Shown piece by piece: positions 52,498 through 61,341 of a stretch of 64,000 nucleotides of DNA; the stretch's first letter is position 1; each line of letters begins with the position of its first letter. The DNA comes from an uncultured Anaerolineae bacterium (lineage in GTDB: Bacteria > Chloroflexota > Anaerolineae > Promineifilales > Promineifilaceae): positions 1 through 64,000 of the forward strand of contig CAJQMR010000022.1 in the NCBI GenBank assembly GCA_905479495.1. Reading direction: 5' to 3'. Below the pieces are notes generated by a model, which was not told where the DNA came from, made no database searches, and worked only from the letters and a program-made list of their open reading frames with translations. Both the position numbers and the translations under genes were made by a program.

Positions 52498-53238
52498 TTG
52501 AGCAAGTTTACGATTTTCCCCGCTATTGATTTGCGTAACGGCCGTGTTGTGCGGCTGGAGCATGGCGACCCTGAAAGAGAAACCGTTTTTGGCAACAACC
52601 CGGTTAACATGGCCCAAAAGTGGATTGATGCTGGAGCCAAATGGCTGCACGTTATCAATCTGGATGGCGCGCTTGATGAGGCTGGCGCGGCGAATTGGGC
52701 CGCATTGCCTGCCATTGCCGAACTAGATGTTAAGGTGCAGTTTGGCGGTGGCATCCGCAACCTGGATGATGTGGCGCGGGCGCTAGATGCCGGTGCAAAA
52801 CGTGTCATCTTGGGCACGGTTGCCATTGAAAAGCCAGAACTGGTTAGCAAAGCAGTCGGCAAATTTGGCAAAAACAAAATCCTGGTGGGAATCGATTCCC
52901 ACAACGGCCGTGTGAAAACCCGAGGCTGGCAGCGCGATACCGCCATGAATCCTGTCGATTTAGGCAAGGAAATGAAAGAACGCGGTGTGAAAACCATCAT
53001 TTACACCGATATTGGCCGAGATGGCGTGCTGAGTGGCGTCGATGTTGGGGCAACTGTGCAGTTGAGCCAGGTCACTGGTTTGCAAGTCATCGCCTCTGGC
53101 GGCGTAGCTTCCATGGAAGATATTCGCCTTTGCCATACCCAGGCAGAGCATGGGTTGGTCGGGGTCATTACCGGGCGGGCGATTTATGACGGCGGCTTAG
53201 ACCTGGAAGAAGCACTGCAAAGCATCACCCCAGCATAA
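52498..53238 (+). CDS. hisA: ProFAR isomerase
   Basis: The 246-aa (beta-alpha)8 barrel isomerises ProFAR to PRFAR. It has FPAIDLRNGRVVRLEHGD (catalytic Asp), VQFGGGIRNLDD, and TDIGRDGVLSGVD (second Asp), then ASGGVASMEDI. It starts at a TTG at 52498, five bases after AAGAGG. Further upstream is only palindrome. Confidence 0.96.
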   Translation: MSKFTIFPAIDLRNGRVVRLEHGDPERETVFGNNPVNMAQKWIDAGAKWLHVINLDGALDEAGAANWAALPAIAELDVKVQFGGGIRNLDDVARALDAGAKRVILGTVAIEKPELVSKAVGKFGKNKILVGIDSHNGRVKTRGWQRDTAMNPVDLGKEMKERGVKTIIYTDIGRDGVLSGVDVGATVQLSQVTGLQVIASGGVASMEDIRLCHTQAEHGLVGVITGRAIYDGGLDLEEALQSITPA

Positions 53239-53247
53239 CGGAGCAAC

Positions 53248-53922
53248 ATGCGTTACCAATGGTTATTATTTGATGCTGACGGGACTCTGTTTGATTATTC
53301 TCGGGCAGAGGACACGGCGTTGGTACAAAATTTTGCGCTGCATACCCTGGCGTTCCAACCCGATTACCAATTACGCTATCGGGAGATCAACCACCAATTC
53401 TGGCTGCGCTTTGAGCAAAAGCAGGTCACAGCAAACGAACTGCGTATCGGCCGATTTCGCCAGTTGTTTATAGAACTAGATATTGCCTATGATGCCGAGG
53501 CGTTTGCCAACACTTACCTGGACCAGTTGGCCCAACAAGCCCATTTAATTGAAGGGGCCGCTGAATTAATTCAAACCTTAAACGGCCGTTACCACCTGGC
53601 TCTCATCACCAATGGCTTAGCGGATGTACAGTATCCACGTTTGGCCCGTTCTGGCCTGGAATCCTATTTTTCGGCCGTCGTTGTTTCTGATGAGGTGGGT
53701 GTGGCCAAGCCCAATCCCGGCATTTTTGATGTGGCTTTCGAGCGGATGAACCAGCCAGCTAAAAATGAGGTGTTGATCATTGGCGACAGTCTCTCGTCCG
53801 ACATAACTGGCGGCATCACCTATGGCATCGACACCTGCTGGTACAATCCCAATGGGCAAAGCAGTGACCTGCCCATCACCCACAAAATCAAAACGCTGCA
53901 CCAATTAAATGAAATCTTGTAG
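53248..53922 (+). CDS. HAD phosphatase (YjjG-like), candidate histidinol phosphatase
   Basis: The 224-aa HAD hydrolase has motif [12 protein letters not shown], motif II LITNG, the motif III Lys in VAKPNPGIF, and motif [15 protein letters not shown]. It looks like the YjjG nucleotidase group. It lies between hisA and hisF, nine bases after hisA, and no other histidinol-phosphate phosphatase is in the operon, so it may supply that step. Sequence alone cannot decide between these roles. Confidence 0.85.
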   Translation: MRYQWLLFDADGTLFDYSRAEDTALVQNFALHTLAFQPDYQLRYREINHQFWLRFEQKQVTANELRIGRFRQLFIELDIAYDAEAFANTYLDQLAQQAHLIEGAAELIQTLNGRYHLALITNGLADVQYPRLARSGLESYFSAVVVSDEVGVAKPNPGIFDVAFERMNQPAKNEVLIIGDSLSSDITGGITYGIDTCWYNPNGQSSDLPITHKIKTLHQLNEIL

Positions 53923-53958
53923 CTGCGGATTCCTTCCGCGCGACGATTGGAATGTCCT

Positions 53959-54771
53959 ATGTTAGCCAAACGCATTATCCCCTGTTTAGACGTGAAAGAC
54001 GGCCGTGTCGTCAAAGGCATTAACTTTGTCGAGCTGCGCGACGCCGGTGATCCCGTAGAACAGGCCAAACTGTACGACGAGGCCGGGGCCGACGAGCTGG
54101 TCTTCCTGGACATCACCGCCACCCACGAAGCGCGCAAAACCGTCATGGAGCTGGCCCGCGCTGTGGCCGACCAGGTGTTCATCCCCTTCACCATCGGCGG
54201 CGGCATTCGCACCGTGGACGACATGCGCGGCATCCTGCGCGCCGGGGCCGACAAAATCAGCGTCAACTCTGCGGCCGTACGCAACCCAGACATCATCAGC
54301 CAGGGCGCAGAAGCGTTTGGCAGCCAGGCGATTGTGGTAGCGATTGATGCAAAGAGGAGATTGGAGACTGGAGATCGGAGATTAGAAAGCGAACCAATCC
54401 CTAATCTCCAATCTCCAATCTCCAAATGGGAAGTTTACGTGAGCGGCGGCCGCACACCCACCGGGCTAGACGCCGTCGCCTGGGCCAAAGAAGCCGAGCG
54501 GAGCGGCGCGGGCGAAATTTTGCTCACCAGCATGGACGGCGACGGCACGCAAGAAGGGTACGACATCGAACTCACCCGGGCCATTGCCGACGCTGTCAAC
54601 ATCCCCGTCATTGCCTCCGGCGGTGCAGGCACGCTGCAACACTTTGCCCAGGCCCTCACTGACGGCGGCGCAAACGCAGCCCTGGCCGCCTCACTTTTCC
54701 ACTACAAACAGCTCACCATCGCGGAAGTGAAAGAATATCTCGCAAAACAAGGACTTCCAGTTCGACAATAA
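53959..54771 (+). CDS. hisF: imidazole glycerol phosphate synthase, cyclase subunit
   Basis: The 270-aa barrel uses ammonia from HisH to form imidazole glycerol phosphate. It shows [19 protein letters not shown] (catalytic Asp), [25 protein letters not shown], and [15 protein letters not shown] (second Asp). After VVAIDAKR about 20 residues ([20 protein letters not shown]) are encoded by an in-frame palindrome (54356-54423) before WEVYVSGGR. The start is ATG 53959. Confidence 0.96.
   Translation: MLAKRIIPCLDVKDGRVVKGINFVELRDAGDPVEQAKLYDEAGADELVFLDITATHEARKTVMELARAVADQVFIPFTIGGGIRTVDDMRGILRAGADKISVNSAAVRNPDIISQGAEAFGSQAIVVAIDAKRRLETGDRRLESEPIPNLQSPISKWEVYVSGGRTPTGLDAVAWAKEAERSGAGEILLTSMDGDGTQEGYDIELTRAIADAVNIPVIASGGAGTLQHFAQALTDGGANAALAASLFHYKQLTIAEVKEYLAKQGLPVRQ
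54356..54423. repeat. in-frame palindromic insert in hisF
   Basis: The left arm reads GGAGATTGGAGACTGGAGAT and on to GATTAG (54356-54385). The right arm, CTAATCTCCAATCTCCAATC then TCC (54401-54423), folds back on it. It sits at a variable surface loop before the conserved WEVY strand. Confidence 0.85.
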
Positions 54772-54772
54772 C

Positions 54773-55753
54773 ATGATGAATGCTGACAAAACCGTATTCA
54801 GTTACAAAAGCACCAAGAAATCTACATTAAAATCGCTTTTTTTATCGACCCAAACAGCATTGATCATTGGTTGGTTCTTCTCGCTTGTAAGCATATTTTT
54901 GGCATCATTTTTGCCGATAAATTTGGCTTCGTTGAAATTAGACTATTTCTTCTTCCTTCTATTAATTATCTTCCCGATGGGTGCTTTGCTATTTGGGATT
55001 CAGAATAAACTTACAAACTTTGTTATCAAAGGTGACACATTAAGTTGGCAAAATTTATGGAAAAAAGTAAAGACGGTAAGGCGAGATGAAATCAAAACTG
55101 CTGAATTGAACAGTTTTGGTTTCAACAAGAAAGGGTGGCTACATCTCAATAAAACCATCAAAATCCCGTTGCAGAGTCTTCCTCCAAGGCAAGTGATTGA
55201 AGTACGCGCAATCCTTCCACTATGGTTACCAGAAGAATCTCTCTCGCCAGAACTAAGAGGATATCTAGAAGAAAAGGAGCGGCTAACAAAAGTTTGGCAA
55301 GAAAAAGAATCTTTTTCCTTATGGGCGCAAACGAATAGAAAGAAAGCTGTCCAAAAACAAAGGATCGCCTTTGCAAGCGTTATAATTTTTTTAGGGGTAG
55401 TTCTATGGTTAACAAGTATTGGACCGTTCCGAGAAGTGGCTACTCCTATTTATTTGATGGGAATAGTTTTGTTTTATGTATCTATTGTCATCTGGGGAAC
55501 GACCAGATTTAAACGTATCCAAGTTGATGAACGGGGCATTACTTATCAACAAGGTAAGAATGAACTTTTTTGGCGCTGGGGTGAGATTGAGGTTCTTGCT
55601 ATCCAAACCAACTCGGAGCGGCTTCATATCTGGCAAGGACCTCACTATAAATCGTACTCTTATAAGCGAATCGAGGCTACTGACATGAATGCCGTAGCCA
55701 ATACTATTTTTCAGCAAGCAATGATTAGAAACATACCAGTAGCACAGGTTTAA
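54773..55753 (+). CDS. membrane protein with PH-like C-terminus, unknown
   Basis: The 326-aa protein has four predicted membrane segments in two hairpins (about 24-44, 49-70, 200-220 and 225-245). A hydrophilic middle lies between them. A C-terminal strand-rich part ([21 protein letters not shown]) resembles bacterial PH domains. It starts with ATGATG two bases after hisF and ends two bases before hisI, so it is inside the operon. It is AT-rich and lacks ACGGCCGT, unlike its neighbours. Function unknown. Confidence 0.6.
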   Translation: MMNADKTVFSYKSTKKSTLKSLFLSTQTALIIGWFFSLVSIFLASFLPINLASLKLDYFFFLLLIIFPMGALLFGIQNKLTNFVIKGDTLSWQNLWKKVKTVRRDEIKTAELNSFGFNKKGWLHLNKTIKIPLQSLPPRQVIEVRAILPLWLPEESLSPELRGYLEEKERLTKVWQEKESFSLWAQTNRKKAVQKQRIAFASVIIFLGVVLWLTSIGPFREVATPIYLMGIVLFYVSIVIWGTTRFKRIQVDERGITYQQGKNELFWRWGEIEVLAIQTNSERLHIWQGPHYKSYSYKRIEATDMNAVANTIFQQAMIRNIPVAQV

Positions 55754-55755
55754 AA

Positions 55756-56076
55756 ATGGAAAATTTGAAATTTGATGAGAAAGGGTTGATTACGGCCGTT
55801 CTCCAACACCACACTACCCGCGAAATTCTCATGGTCGCCTGGATGAATGCCGAAGCACTGCATCTGACACTGGAAACAGGCGAGGCCCACTTTTGGAGCC
55901 GCAGCCGCCAGGAGTTGTGGCACAAAGGCGGCACCTCCGGCAACGTGCAGCGCGTCACCGAAATCCGCGTAGACTGCGACGGCGACACCCTGCTGCTGCA
56001 AGTGGACCCCGCTGGACCAGCCTGCCACACCGGGGCAATGAGCTGCTTTTTTGGGAGATTGGCGACCGGAGACTAG
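55756..56076 (+). CDS. hisI: phosphoribosyl-AMP cyclohydrolase
   Basis: The 106-aa enzyme opens the purine ring of PR-AMP. It has [38 protein letters not shown], and zinc/metal ligands in [13 protein letters not shown] and [11 protein letters not shown]. HisE is a separate gene two positions downstream. The last residues (GRLATGD) run into GGAGACTAGAGA simple sequence. Confidence 0.95.
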   Translation: MENLKFDEKGLITAVLQHHTTREILMVAWMNAEALHLTLETGEAHFWSRSRQELWHKGGTSGNVQRVTEIRVDCDGDTLLLQVDPAGPACHTGAMSCFFGRLATGD

Positions 56077-56082
56077 AGATTT

Positions 56083-56127
56083 TTCTCTGTGCCTCTCTGC
56101 GTCTCCTCTGCGCATCTCTGTGTTCCG
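56083..56127. repeat. CTCTGCG/CTCTGTG simple-sequence half element
   Basis: The plus strand reads CTCTGTGCCTCTCTGCGTCT onward and ends CTCTGTGTTCC. This is one arm of the CGCAGAG/GGAACACAGAG family seen at 32265-32367; no good left arm is present here. Confidence 0.55.
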
Positions 56128-56136
56128 CTTTTAACT

Positions 56137-56892
56137 ATGATCACGATTATTGGCATTGACTGCGCCACGCAGCCGCAAAAAACCGGGCTGGCAGTGGGAA
56201 CTTGGGACGGAACGGCGGTATTCCTCCACACCGTCACCCTCGGCCACAAAAAAGAGCCGCTGGCTCACATCCTCGCCAACTGGCTGCCCGCCGACCAGCC
56301 CACCCTGCTGGCCATCGATGCCCCGCTGGGCTGGCCAGCCGACCTGGGCGATCAACTCGCCAACCACCAGGCGGGCCAGCCGCTGTCCCTGCCGCCCAAC
56401 ACCCTCTTTCGCCGCGAAACCGACCGGCACATCTGGCAACGCACCGGCAAGCTGCCGCTGGACGTAGGCGCAGACCGCATTGCCCGCACCGCCCATGCCG
56501 CGCTCACGCTACTAGAAGAACTAGGCCAGCTCACCCAACAAGCCATTTCCCTGGCCTGGCAGCCAACAAGTCTCAGCCAGCTGAACGCAATTGAGGTGTA
56601 TCCAGCAGGCACCCTAAAAGTTCTGTTTGACCCAACACGCGTACCAAGTTATAAAGGCAACGATGGGGAAAACGGCCGTTCTGCCATTCTGCATCATCTT
56701 AAACAACATGTGACCTTGCCGCCAGATTCCCAACTGCTTCTGAAAAATGACGACGCGCTGGATGCCGCGCTCTGCGTGTTGGCTGGCGCAGACTTTTTAC
56801 GCGGCCTGGCAAAACCACCGGCAAACATGGCGCAGGCCAAAAAAGAAGGCTGGATATGGGTCCGCACACAAAGAGAGCAAGCAAATGAATGA
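56137..56892 (+). CDS. DUF429 family protein (RNase H-like fold)
   Basis: The 251-aa protein begins IIGIDCATQPQKTGLAVGTW and has LAIDAPLGWPADLGDQLANH, FRRETDRHI, and AIEVYPAGTLK, then DALDAALCVLAGADFL. This is the DUF429 pattern, an RNase H-like fold with acidic residues. Function is unestablished. Its stop overlaps the hisE start by eight bases, so the two are translated together. The ATG at 56137 is chosen over an upstream one that lies in repeat. Confidence 0.8.
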   Translation: MITIIGIDCATQPQKTGLAVGTWDGTAVFLHTVTLGHKKEPLAHILANWLPADQPTLLAIDAPLGWPADLGDQLANHQAGQPLSLPPNTLFRRETDRHIWQRTGKLPLDVGADRIARTAHAALTLLEELGQLTQQAISLAWQPTSLSQLNAIEVYPAGTLKVLFDPTRVPSYKGNDGENGRSAILHHLKQHVTLPPDSQLLLKNDDALDAALCVLAGADFLRGLAKPPANMAQAKKEGWIWVRTQREQANE

Positions 56893-57166
56893 TTTTATTG
56901 ACGAACTATTTGCCACCCTGCAAGAACGAAAATATAACCCCACGCCCGACAGCTACACGGCCAGCCTGCTCACCGCTGGCGAAGACGAGATCGTCAAAAA
57001 GATTGGTGAGGAAGCGGTAGAAGTGATTTTAGCCGCCAAAGGCCAGGGCGATCAGCGTGTGGTGGAAGAATCCGCCGATCTCGTCTATCATTTACTGGTT
57101 CTGTTGGTTTCCCGCGATCTCAGCTGGGATGATATTCGGGTTGAACTCCAACAGCGGCACCGGTAA
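56885..57166 (+). CDS. hisE: phosphoribosyl-ATP pyrophosphatase
   Basis: The 93-aa all-alpha MazG-like enzyme removes pyrophosphate from PR-ATP. Signatures: SLLTAGEDEIVKKIGEEAVEVILAAK, then ESADLVYHLLVLL. The ATG at 56885 overlaps the DUF429 stop. Confidence 0.95.
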   Translation: MNDFIDELFATLQERKYNPTPDSYTASLLTAGEDEIVKKIGEEAVEVILAAKGQGDQRVVEESADLVYHLLVLLVSRDLSWDDIRVELQQRHR

Positions 57167-57188
57167 CAGGCAAAAAAGGAAGTAAGCT

Positions 57189-58190
57189 TTGAGTGAAGTA
57201 AGCACAAATTGGCAGCGGGTGATAAACCTCACGGAAGGGCAAGCCATGGTTGTCACCGATCTGCACGGCGATTGGGACGCGTACCAACGGTATCGCGACG
57301 CTTTTTTTCAACTGCGCGCCTTGGGTCAGGCAGACGTCCTCATCTTCGATGGCGACATGATTCATGCCAGTGCCCCGGCGGACCAGGACAAATCAATTGA
57401 GATTGTCCAGGACCTCATCAAGTTAAAAAAAGAGCTGGGCGACAACTTGATCTACGTGTTAGGCAATCATGAACTGCCGCACATCTACAGCATCACCCTG
57501 CAAAAGGGGGATGAGCTGTTTACCCCTCGCTTCGAATTTGCCATGGGCGACAAACGGGAAGAAGTTGTCGCTTTGTTTGACAGCCTGCCTTTTTACGTTC
57601 GTACGCCTGGCGGCGTTGCCATTTGCCATGCTGGGGCCAGCACGGCGCTCGGCGAAACCAACGGCATTGAGCGGCTGTTTAACTTTTCTCACCAAACTGT
57701 TTTAACCCGAACCAGGGAACAAATTACACCGGAGGAACGGCCGTCTCTCGTCCGAGCCATGCGCAAAATGCACGGCCGTACTTACAACGAGATGGCCCGC
57801 AAATGGTTCGCCGTTTCCGGCCTGGACGATCCCCGCTACGATGACTTTCTCGTGGGCACCCTGGCTACCTCTGACCCAGACTTTGAGCTGCTCTGGCCTG
57901 CTATGTTTTCTCGCAATGAAAAAGAGTATGGCAACAACAGCTACCAGGTACTGCTCACCACCATGCTGCATGCGCTCTCTCATAATTTTGAGCGGCAGTC
58001 GGTGCTGGTGACCGGGCATATTGATTGCCAGGGGGGGCACAAGGTGGTCAATCGGCAGCAGCTGCGCTTAGCCAGTGCCAAGCATGCTCTCCCGCGTGAA
58101 GCCGGTCTTTATTTGCTGTTCAACGTTCGGGAGCGGTTTGAAACGGCCGCAGATCTGGTCCCCAATTTACGCTCGGTGTTTCGTAACTAA
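57189..58190 (+). CDS. calcineurin-like (PPP-type) metallophosphatase
   Basis: The 333-aa protein carries the PPP motifs: VVTDLHGDWDAY (metal Asp and His), LIFDGDMIHAS, VLGNHELPH (GNHE), then a later His in VTGHIDCQGGHKVV. It may dephosphorylate proteins or small molecules. It ends four bases from the convergent Ser/Thr kinase gene, which suggests a functional pair. It could also serve the missing histidinol-phosphatase step, since it trails hisE by 22 bases. Start is TTG after GGAAG. Confidence 0.88.
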   Translation: MSEVSTNWQRVINLTEGQAMVVTDLHGDWDAYQRYRDAFFQLRALGQADVLIFDGDMIHASAPADQDKSIEIVQDLIKLKKELGDNLIYVLGNHELPHIYSITLQKGDELFTPRFEFAMGDKREEVVALFDSLPFYVRTPGGVAICHAGASTALGETNGIERLFNFSHQTVLTRTREQITPEERPSLVRAMRKMHGRTYNEMARKWFAVSGLDDPRYDDFLVGTLATSDPDFELLWPAMFSRNEKEYGNNSYQVLLTTMLHALSHNFERQSVLVTGHIDCQGGHKVVNRQQLRLASAKHALPREAGLYLLFNVRERFETAADLVPNLRSVFRN

Positions 58191-58194
58191 CGGC

Positions 58195-60855
58195 TCATGA
58201 TTCCAGCAAGTTTTGGAAAAATCCGGTTGATTTGCCTTTGTTTTGCTCAATGCGAGTGAGAAGCGTTTCTGCTCGTTCAGCCATGCTGGTGTCGGCGAGA
58301 CGGCCGTACAGCCGCTGTGCCAGCTTCGCGTGTGGTTTTGCTTTTTCCCAACTTCTCTGCTTACACAAAACAATTGCCAAACGATAGCTTACCTCAGCGA
58401 CCGCTCGACTGCTGCGCGACTTCTTGGCAACCTCTAAACCCCGCTCCAGCTCACGCAAAGCTGGCCGCTTTTTCCCCATTTCCTGATAGCTCATCCCCAT
58501 GCCGCTGAGTACGTTGGCCTCTTGCAGCATCAATTCATTCGCCTGAACCAGATCCAAGGCCTCTTTGTAATGTTCCATTGCCTGTGCTTGGTCATTGATG
58601 AGACGATATAAATCCCCCAACTCTGTTAAGATTTCTGCTTCGCCAGCTTGATCCTTTACAGAACGGGCCAAAGACAGGGCGGTTTCAAATGCCTCCAAAG
58701 CCGGTCGCACCTGGTTTAGCCTGCGGAATAACAGACCCAATTCACGCCAGTGCCAACTTTGCGCAGACACATCTCCCAGCGCCTCAACCATCGTCAAACT
58801 TTGTTCCAGGTAAGTGATTGCTCGGCTAAAATCACCCCACAATTCATACGCCTTGGCCAACTTGGTGAGCATGGTTTGCTCAATCTGACGATTATTTCGC
58901 TCACGACTTAAGAGCAAGGCGCGCTTATACATCCGGCCAGATTCGGTGTAATTGCCCTGCGCATCAAACGCTGTCCCCAATTTCGCAAATGCGGCCAGTT
59001 CCTGCACCTGGTCAGTAATTTCTTGGGCCGCAACCAGACCGTTTTCATAATAAGCCAGCGCATCATCAATTTCCTTCTTGATCAGATGAAGATCACCCAA
59101 ACGCAGCAAGTTCCTAATCGTCTTACGTCGATCATTGCTCTCCTGGGAAATGGTCAAGGCATAGTTGTAATATTCAATTGCCCGGTCAGTAAAACCAGAG
59201 GCCTGGTACAATTCGCCAAGGTTGCCCAATACCTCGCCTTCGCCCACGCGATCCCCAATTTGGCGAGCAATCGTCAGGGTCTGTTTAAATAATTGCGCCG
59301 CCTCTTTATACTCGCCAGAATCCAGATAAACCTTGCCCATGCTGTTCAAAATGCGCTCCACACGAGTGCGATCGCCAATATCGCGGGCAATGGCCAATGA
59401 TTGTTTGTAATAATCTTCAGCACGGGTTGGATCGCCCAATTCGCGATAAGTTTCGCCTAAATTGTGCAGTGCTTCCGCTTCTTTGTACCGGTTGGCCAAA
59501 CGTTGAAAAATTTGCAGCTCTTTTTCATGAAAGCGCACGGCACGTTCCGGCTCACCCTTTTGCCGGTAAACCAGGCCCAGGTTACCCTGGGAACGGCCTT
59601 CTTCGGCCCGATCCCCCAGTTCGCGAGCAATGGCCAAATGCTCTTCATGGAACTCAATGGCGCGCTCAATGTAACCCAACGCCGCGTAGGCCAGCCCCAA
59701 ATTACCCAACCCCTTGCCTTCCAATTCACGAATGTTTTCCGCACGCGCCACGTTCACGGCTTGCTCAAAATACATCACAGCGACGTCCAATTTGCCAATG
59801 TCCAGGTAAGAAAGGCCCATCGTGTTGTAGGAGTTACCGGCCGCGCGGCGTTCGTCAGGCGTCTCTTCGGCACCATCCCACTCCGGCGGGGAAAGCTTGC
59901 CGGTAACTCTGGTATAAACGGCGGCGAGCGTCTTCTCGGTTTCGGCCCAGTCACGGTAGCGCTGCTCTTTGGGAATGGCCAGCGCGCGCTCAATAAATTG
60001 GCGCAGCGCCAGGGGCAGTTCTGGATCAAGGGGTTTGATACGGCCGTCTACATGCACCTGCCGTAACGCTTCCCGCGTCTCACCCTCAGCGGCAAAACGG
60101 CCTGTCACCATTTCATACAAGATGCAGCCCAAGGCATAAATATCTGCCCGAGCATCCAGACCTTTGTGGGCCCATTGCTCTGGGGCCATGTACAGTGGCG
60201 TGCCCGCCACGCCCTGCGTCAGCTGGGTACGGCCAATATTTTCTCGGCTGTTCTCTAACGAACCAACGGTTGAGCCAGGGCTATGGCCAGATAATGTGCT
60301 GGCCAGTCCAAAATCGGTCACCCGGGCAGAGCCATCATGGCCGATGAGAATATTTTCTGGCTTCAGATCGCGATGTACCAAACCGGGTATTTTTTGGGTG
60401 GCAAAGCGCATACCGCGGGCGACATGCAAAGCAAACAAGACGGCTTGCTCCAGCGGCAAGGGCTGCCCTTTTAGCCAGGAGCGCAGTGACGGCGAATTTT
60501 TCCCCTGGGGTTGAACAATCCATTCCAGCACCAAATACACTTCACGGCCGTCTCCAACCCGCTCCACCCGGTACGCCTGCACCACGTTAGGATGACGACC
60601 GATTTCCACCCACATCGTCCCTTCACGCAAAAACAAATCACGGGCGGCTCGATGCGACAAAAATTCTGGTTTGAATGTCTTAAGGGCAACAAGCTCGGAG
60701 GTAAAATGATCGCGGCAAAGAAAAACAATCCCCATGCCGCCTTCCAACGTATTCACAACCTCGTATCGTTCTGCAATGTATCGTTTCGCCGACTTGCGAT
60801 CAGAAGTTGAGGGAGGCAGCTCTTCAAGTGGAGACCGGGTTACAGGTTCAGTCAT
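58195..60855 (-). CDS. Ser/Thr protein kinase with TPR array
   Basis: The 886-aa protein has an N-terminal kinase (about 25-320): LEGGMGIVFLCRDH, LVHRDLKPENILI (catalytic Asp), VTDFGLAST, and GTPLYMAPEQW. About fourteen TPR-like repeats follow (about 345-860: GNLGLAYAALGYIERAIEFH and similar). No membrane helix is seen, so it is likely cytoplasmic with TPRs as the interaction platform. It converges with the phosphatase gene. Confidence 0.93.
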   Translation of the reverse strand: MTEPVTRSPLEELPPSTSDRKSAKRYIAERYEVVNTLEGGMGIVFLCRDHFTSELVALKTFKPEFLSHRAARDLFLREGTMWVEIGRHPNVVQAYRVERVGDGREVYLVLEWIVQPQGKNSPSLRSWLKGQPLPLEQAVLFALHVARGMRFATQKIPGLVHRDLKPENILIGHDGSARVTDFGLASTLSGHSPGSTVGSLENSRENIGRTQLTQGVAGTPLYMAPEQWAHKGLDARADIYALGCILYEMVTGRFAAEGETREALRQVHVDGRIKPLDPELPLALRQFIERALAIPKEQRYRDWAETEKTLAAVYTRVTGKLSPPEWDGAEETPDERRAAGNSYNTMGLSYLDIGKLDVAVMYFEQAVNVARAENIRELEGKGLGNLGLAYAALGYIERAIEFHEEHLAIARELGDRAEEGRSQGNLGLVYRQKGEPERAVRFHEKELQIFQRLANRYKEAEALHNLGETYRELGDPTRAEDYYKQSLAIARDIGDRTRVERILNSMGKVYLDSGEYKEAAQLFKQTLTIARQIGDRVGEGEVLGNLGELYQASGFTDRAIEYYNYALTISQESNDRRKTIRNLLRLGDLHLIKKEIDDALAYYENGLVAAQEITDQVQELAAFAKLGTAFDAQGNYTESGRMYKRALLLSRERNNRQIEQTMLTKLAKAYELWGDFSRAITYLEQSLTMVEALGDVSAQSWHWRELGLLFRRLNQVRPALEAFETALSLARSVKDQAGEAEILTELGDLYRLINDQAQAMEHYKEALDLVQANELMLQEANVLSGMGMSYQEMGKKRPALRELERGLEVAKKSRSSRAVAEVSYRLAIVLCKQRSWEKAKPHAKLAQRLYGRLADTSMAERAETLLTRIEQNKGKSTGFFQNLLES

Positions 60856-61076
60856 GAGACAGTAGTTTAGCTAAGTGTTTTGTTTGAATACGGCCGTCTA
60901 AAAATAATAATCAGGTCAAGTATAACATTGAGTATAAGCATTTGTCATTGTTACAAAATGGTACCCAAAATGAGTATCTCTTTGATTGTTTCGCTTTTTT
61001 TTGGCAAAATAGGATACAATTCGGTCTACATTGCCGCAAACCGGAAGAGAATGCGACTAATTGGAAGAAGAGCCAT

Positions 61077-61259
61077 ATGCAAACCTTTATCATCGTTTGG
61101 CTGATATTGGGGCTCCTCGCCTCAATATTGGTGGTTGCAGCCCTCATGCTATCCTCCCGACTAAGCCAGGAAGAAGGCTTAACTGAAAGTTACGAAGATT
61201 GGGAAGAAAAAGAAGCTGAGGTTGTACACGAGATGTACCCACGACAGGCTGAACAGTAG
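61077..61259 (+). CDS. 60-aa single-span membrane protein
   Basis: The peptide is one membrane helix (FIIVWLILGLLASILVVAALML) followed by an acidic tail (TESYEDWEEKEAEVVHEM). GGAAGAAGAG precedes the ATG. No family is recognised. The 60856-61076 gap upstream holds one ACGGCCGT copy and nothing else clear. Confidence 0.55.
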   Translation: MQTFIIVWLILGLLASILVVAALMLSSRLSQEEGLTESYEDWEEKEAEVVHEMYPRQAEQ

Positions 61260-61328
61260 ATCAGCAAACATATTCCCCATAATTCAACAATCCTAGACCC
61301 GGCTTGGTGACGGTTGTTGTATCCACGC

Positions 61329-61334
61329 TATAAT
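61329..61334 (+). promoter_or_regulatory. -10 box TATAAT of DUF2723 gene, probably leaderless
   Basis: TATAAT ends seven bases before the ATG at 61342, leaving no space for a leader or ribosome site. A weak -35 TTGGTG lies at 61304-61309. Confidence 0.5.
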
Positions 61335-61341
61335 CCCTTTC

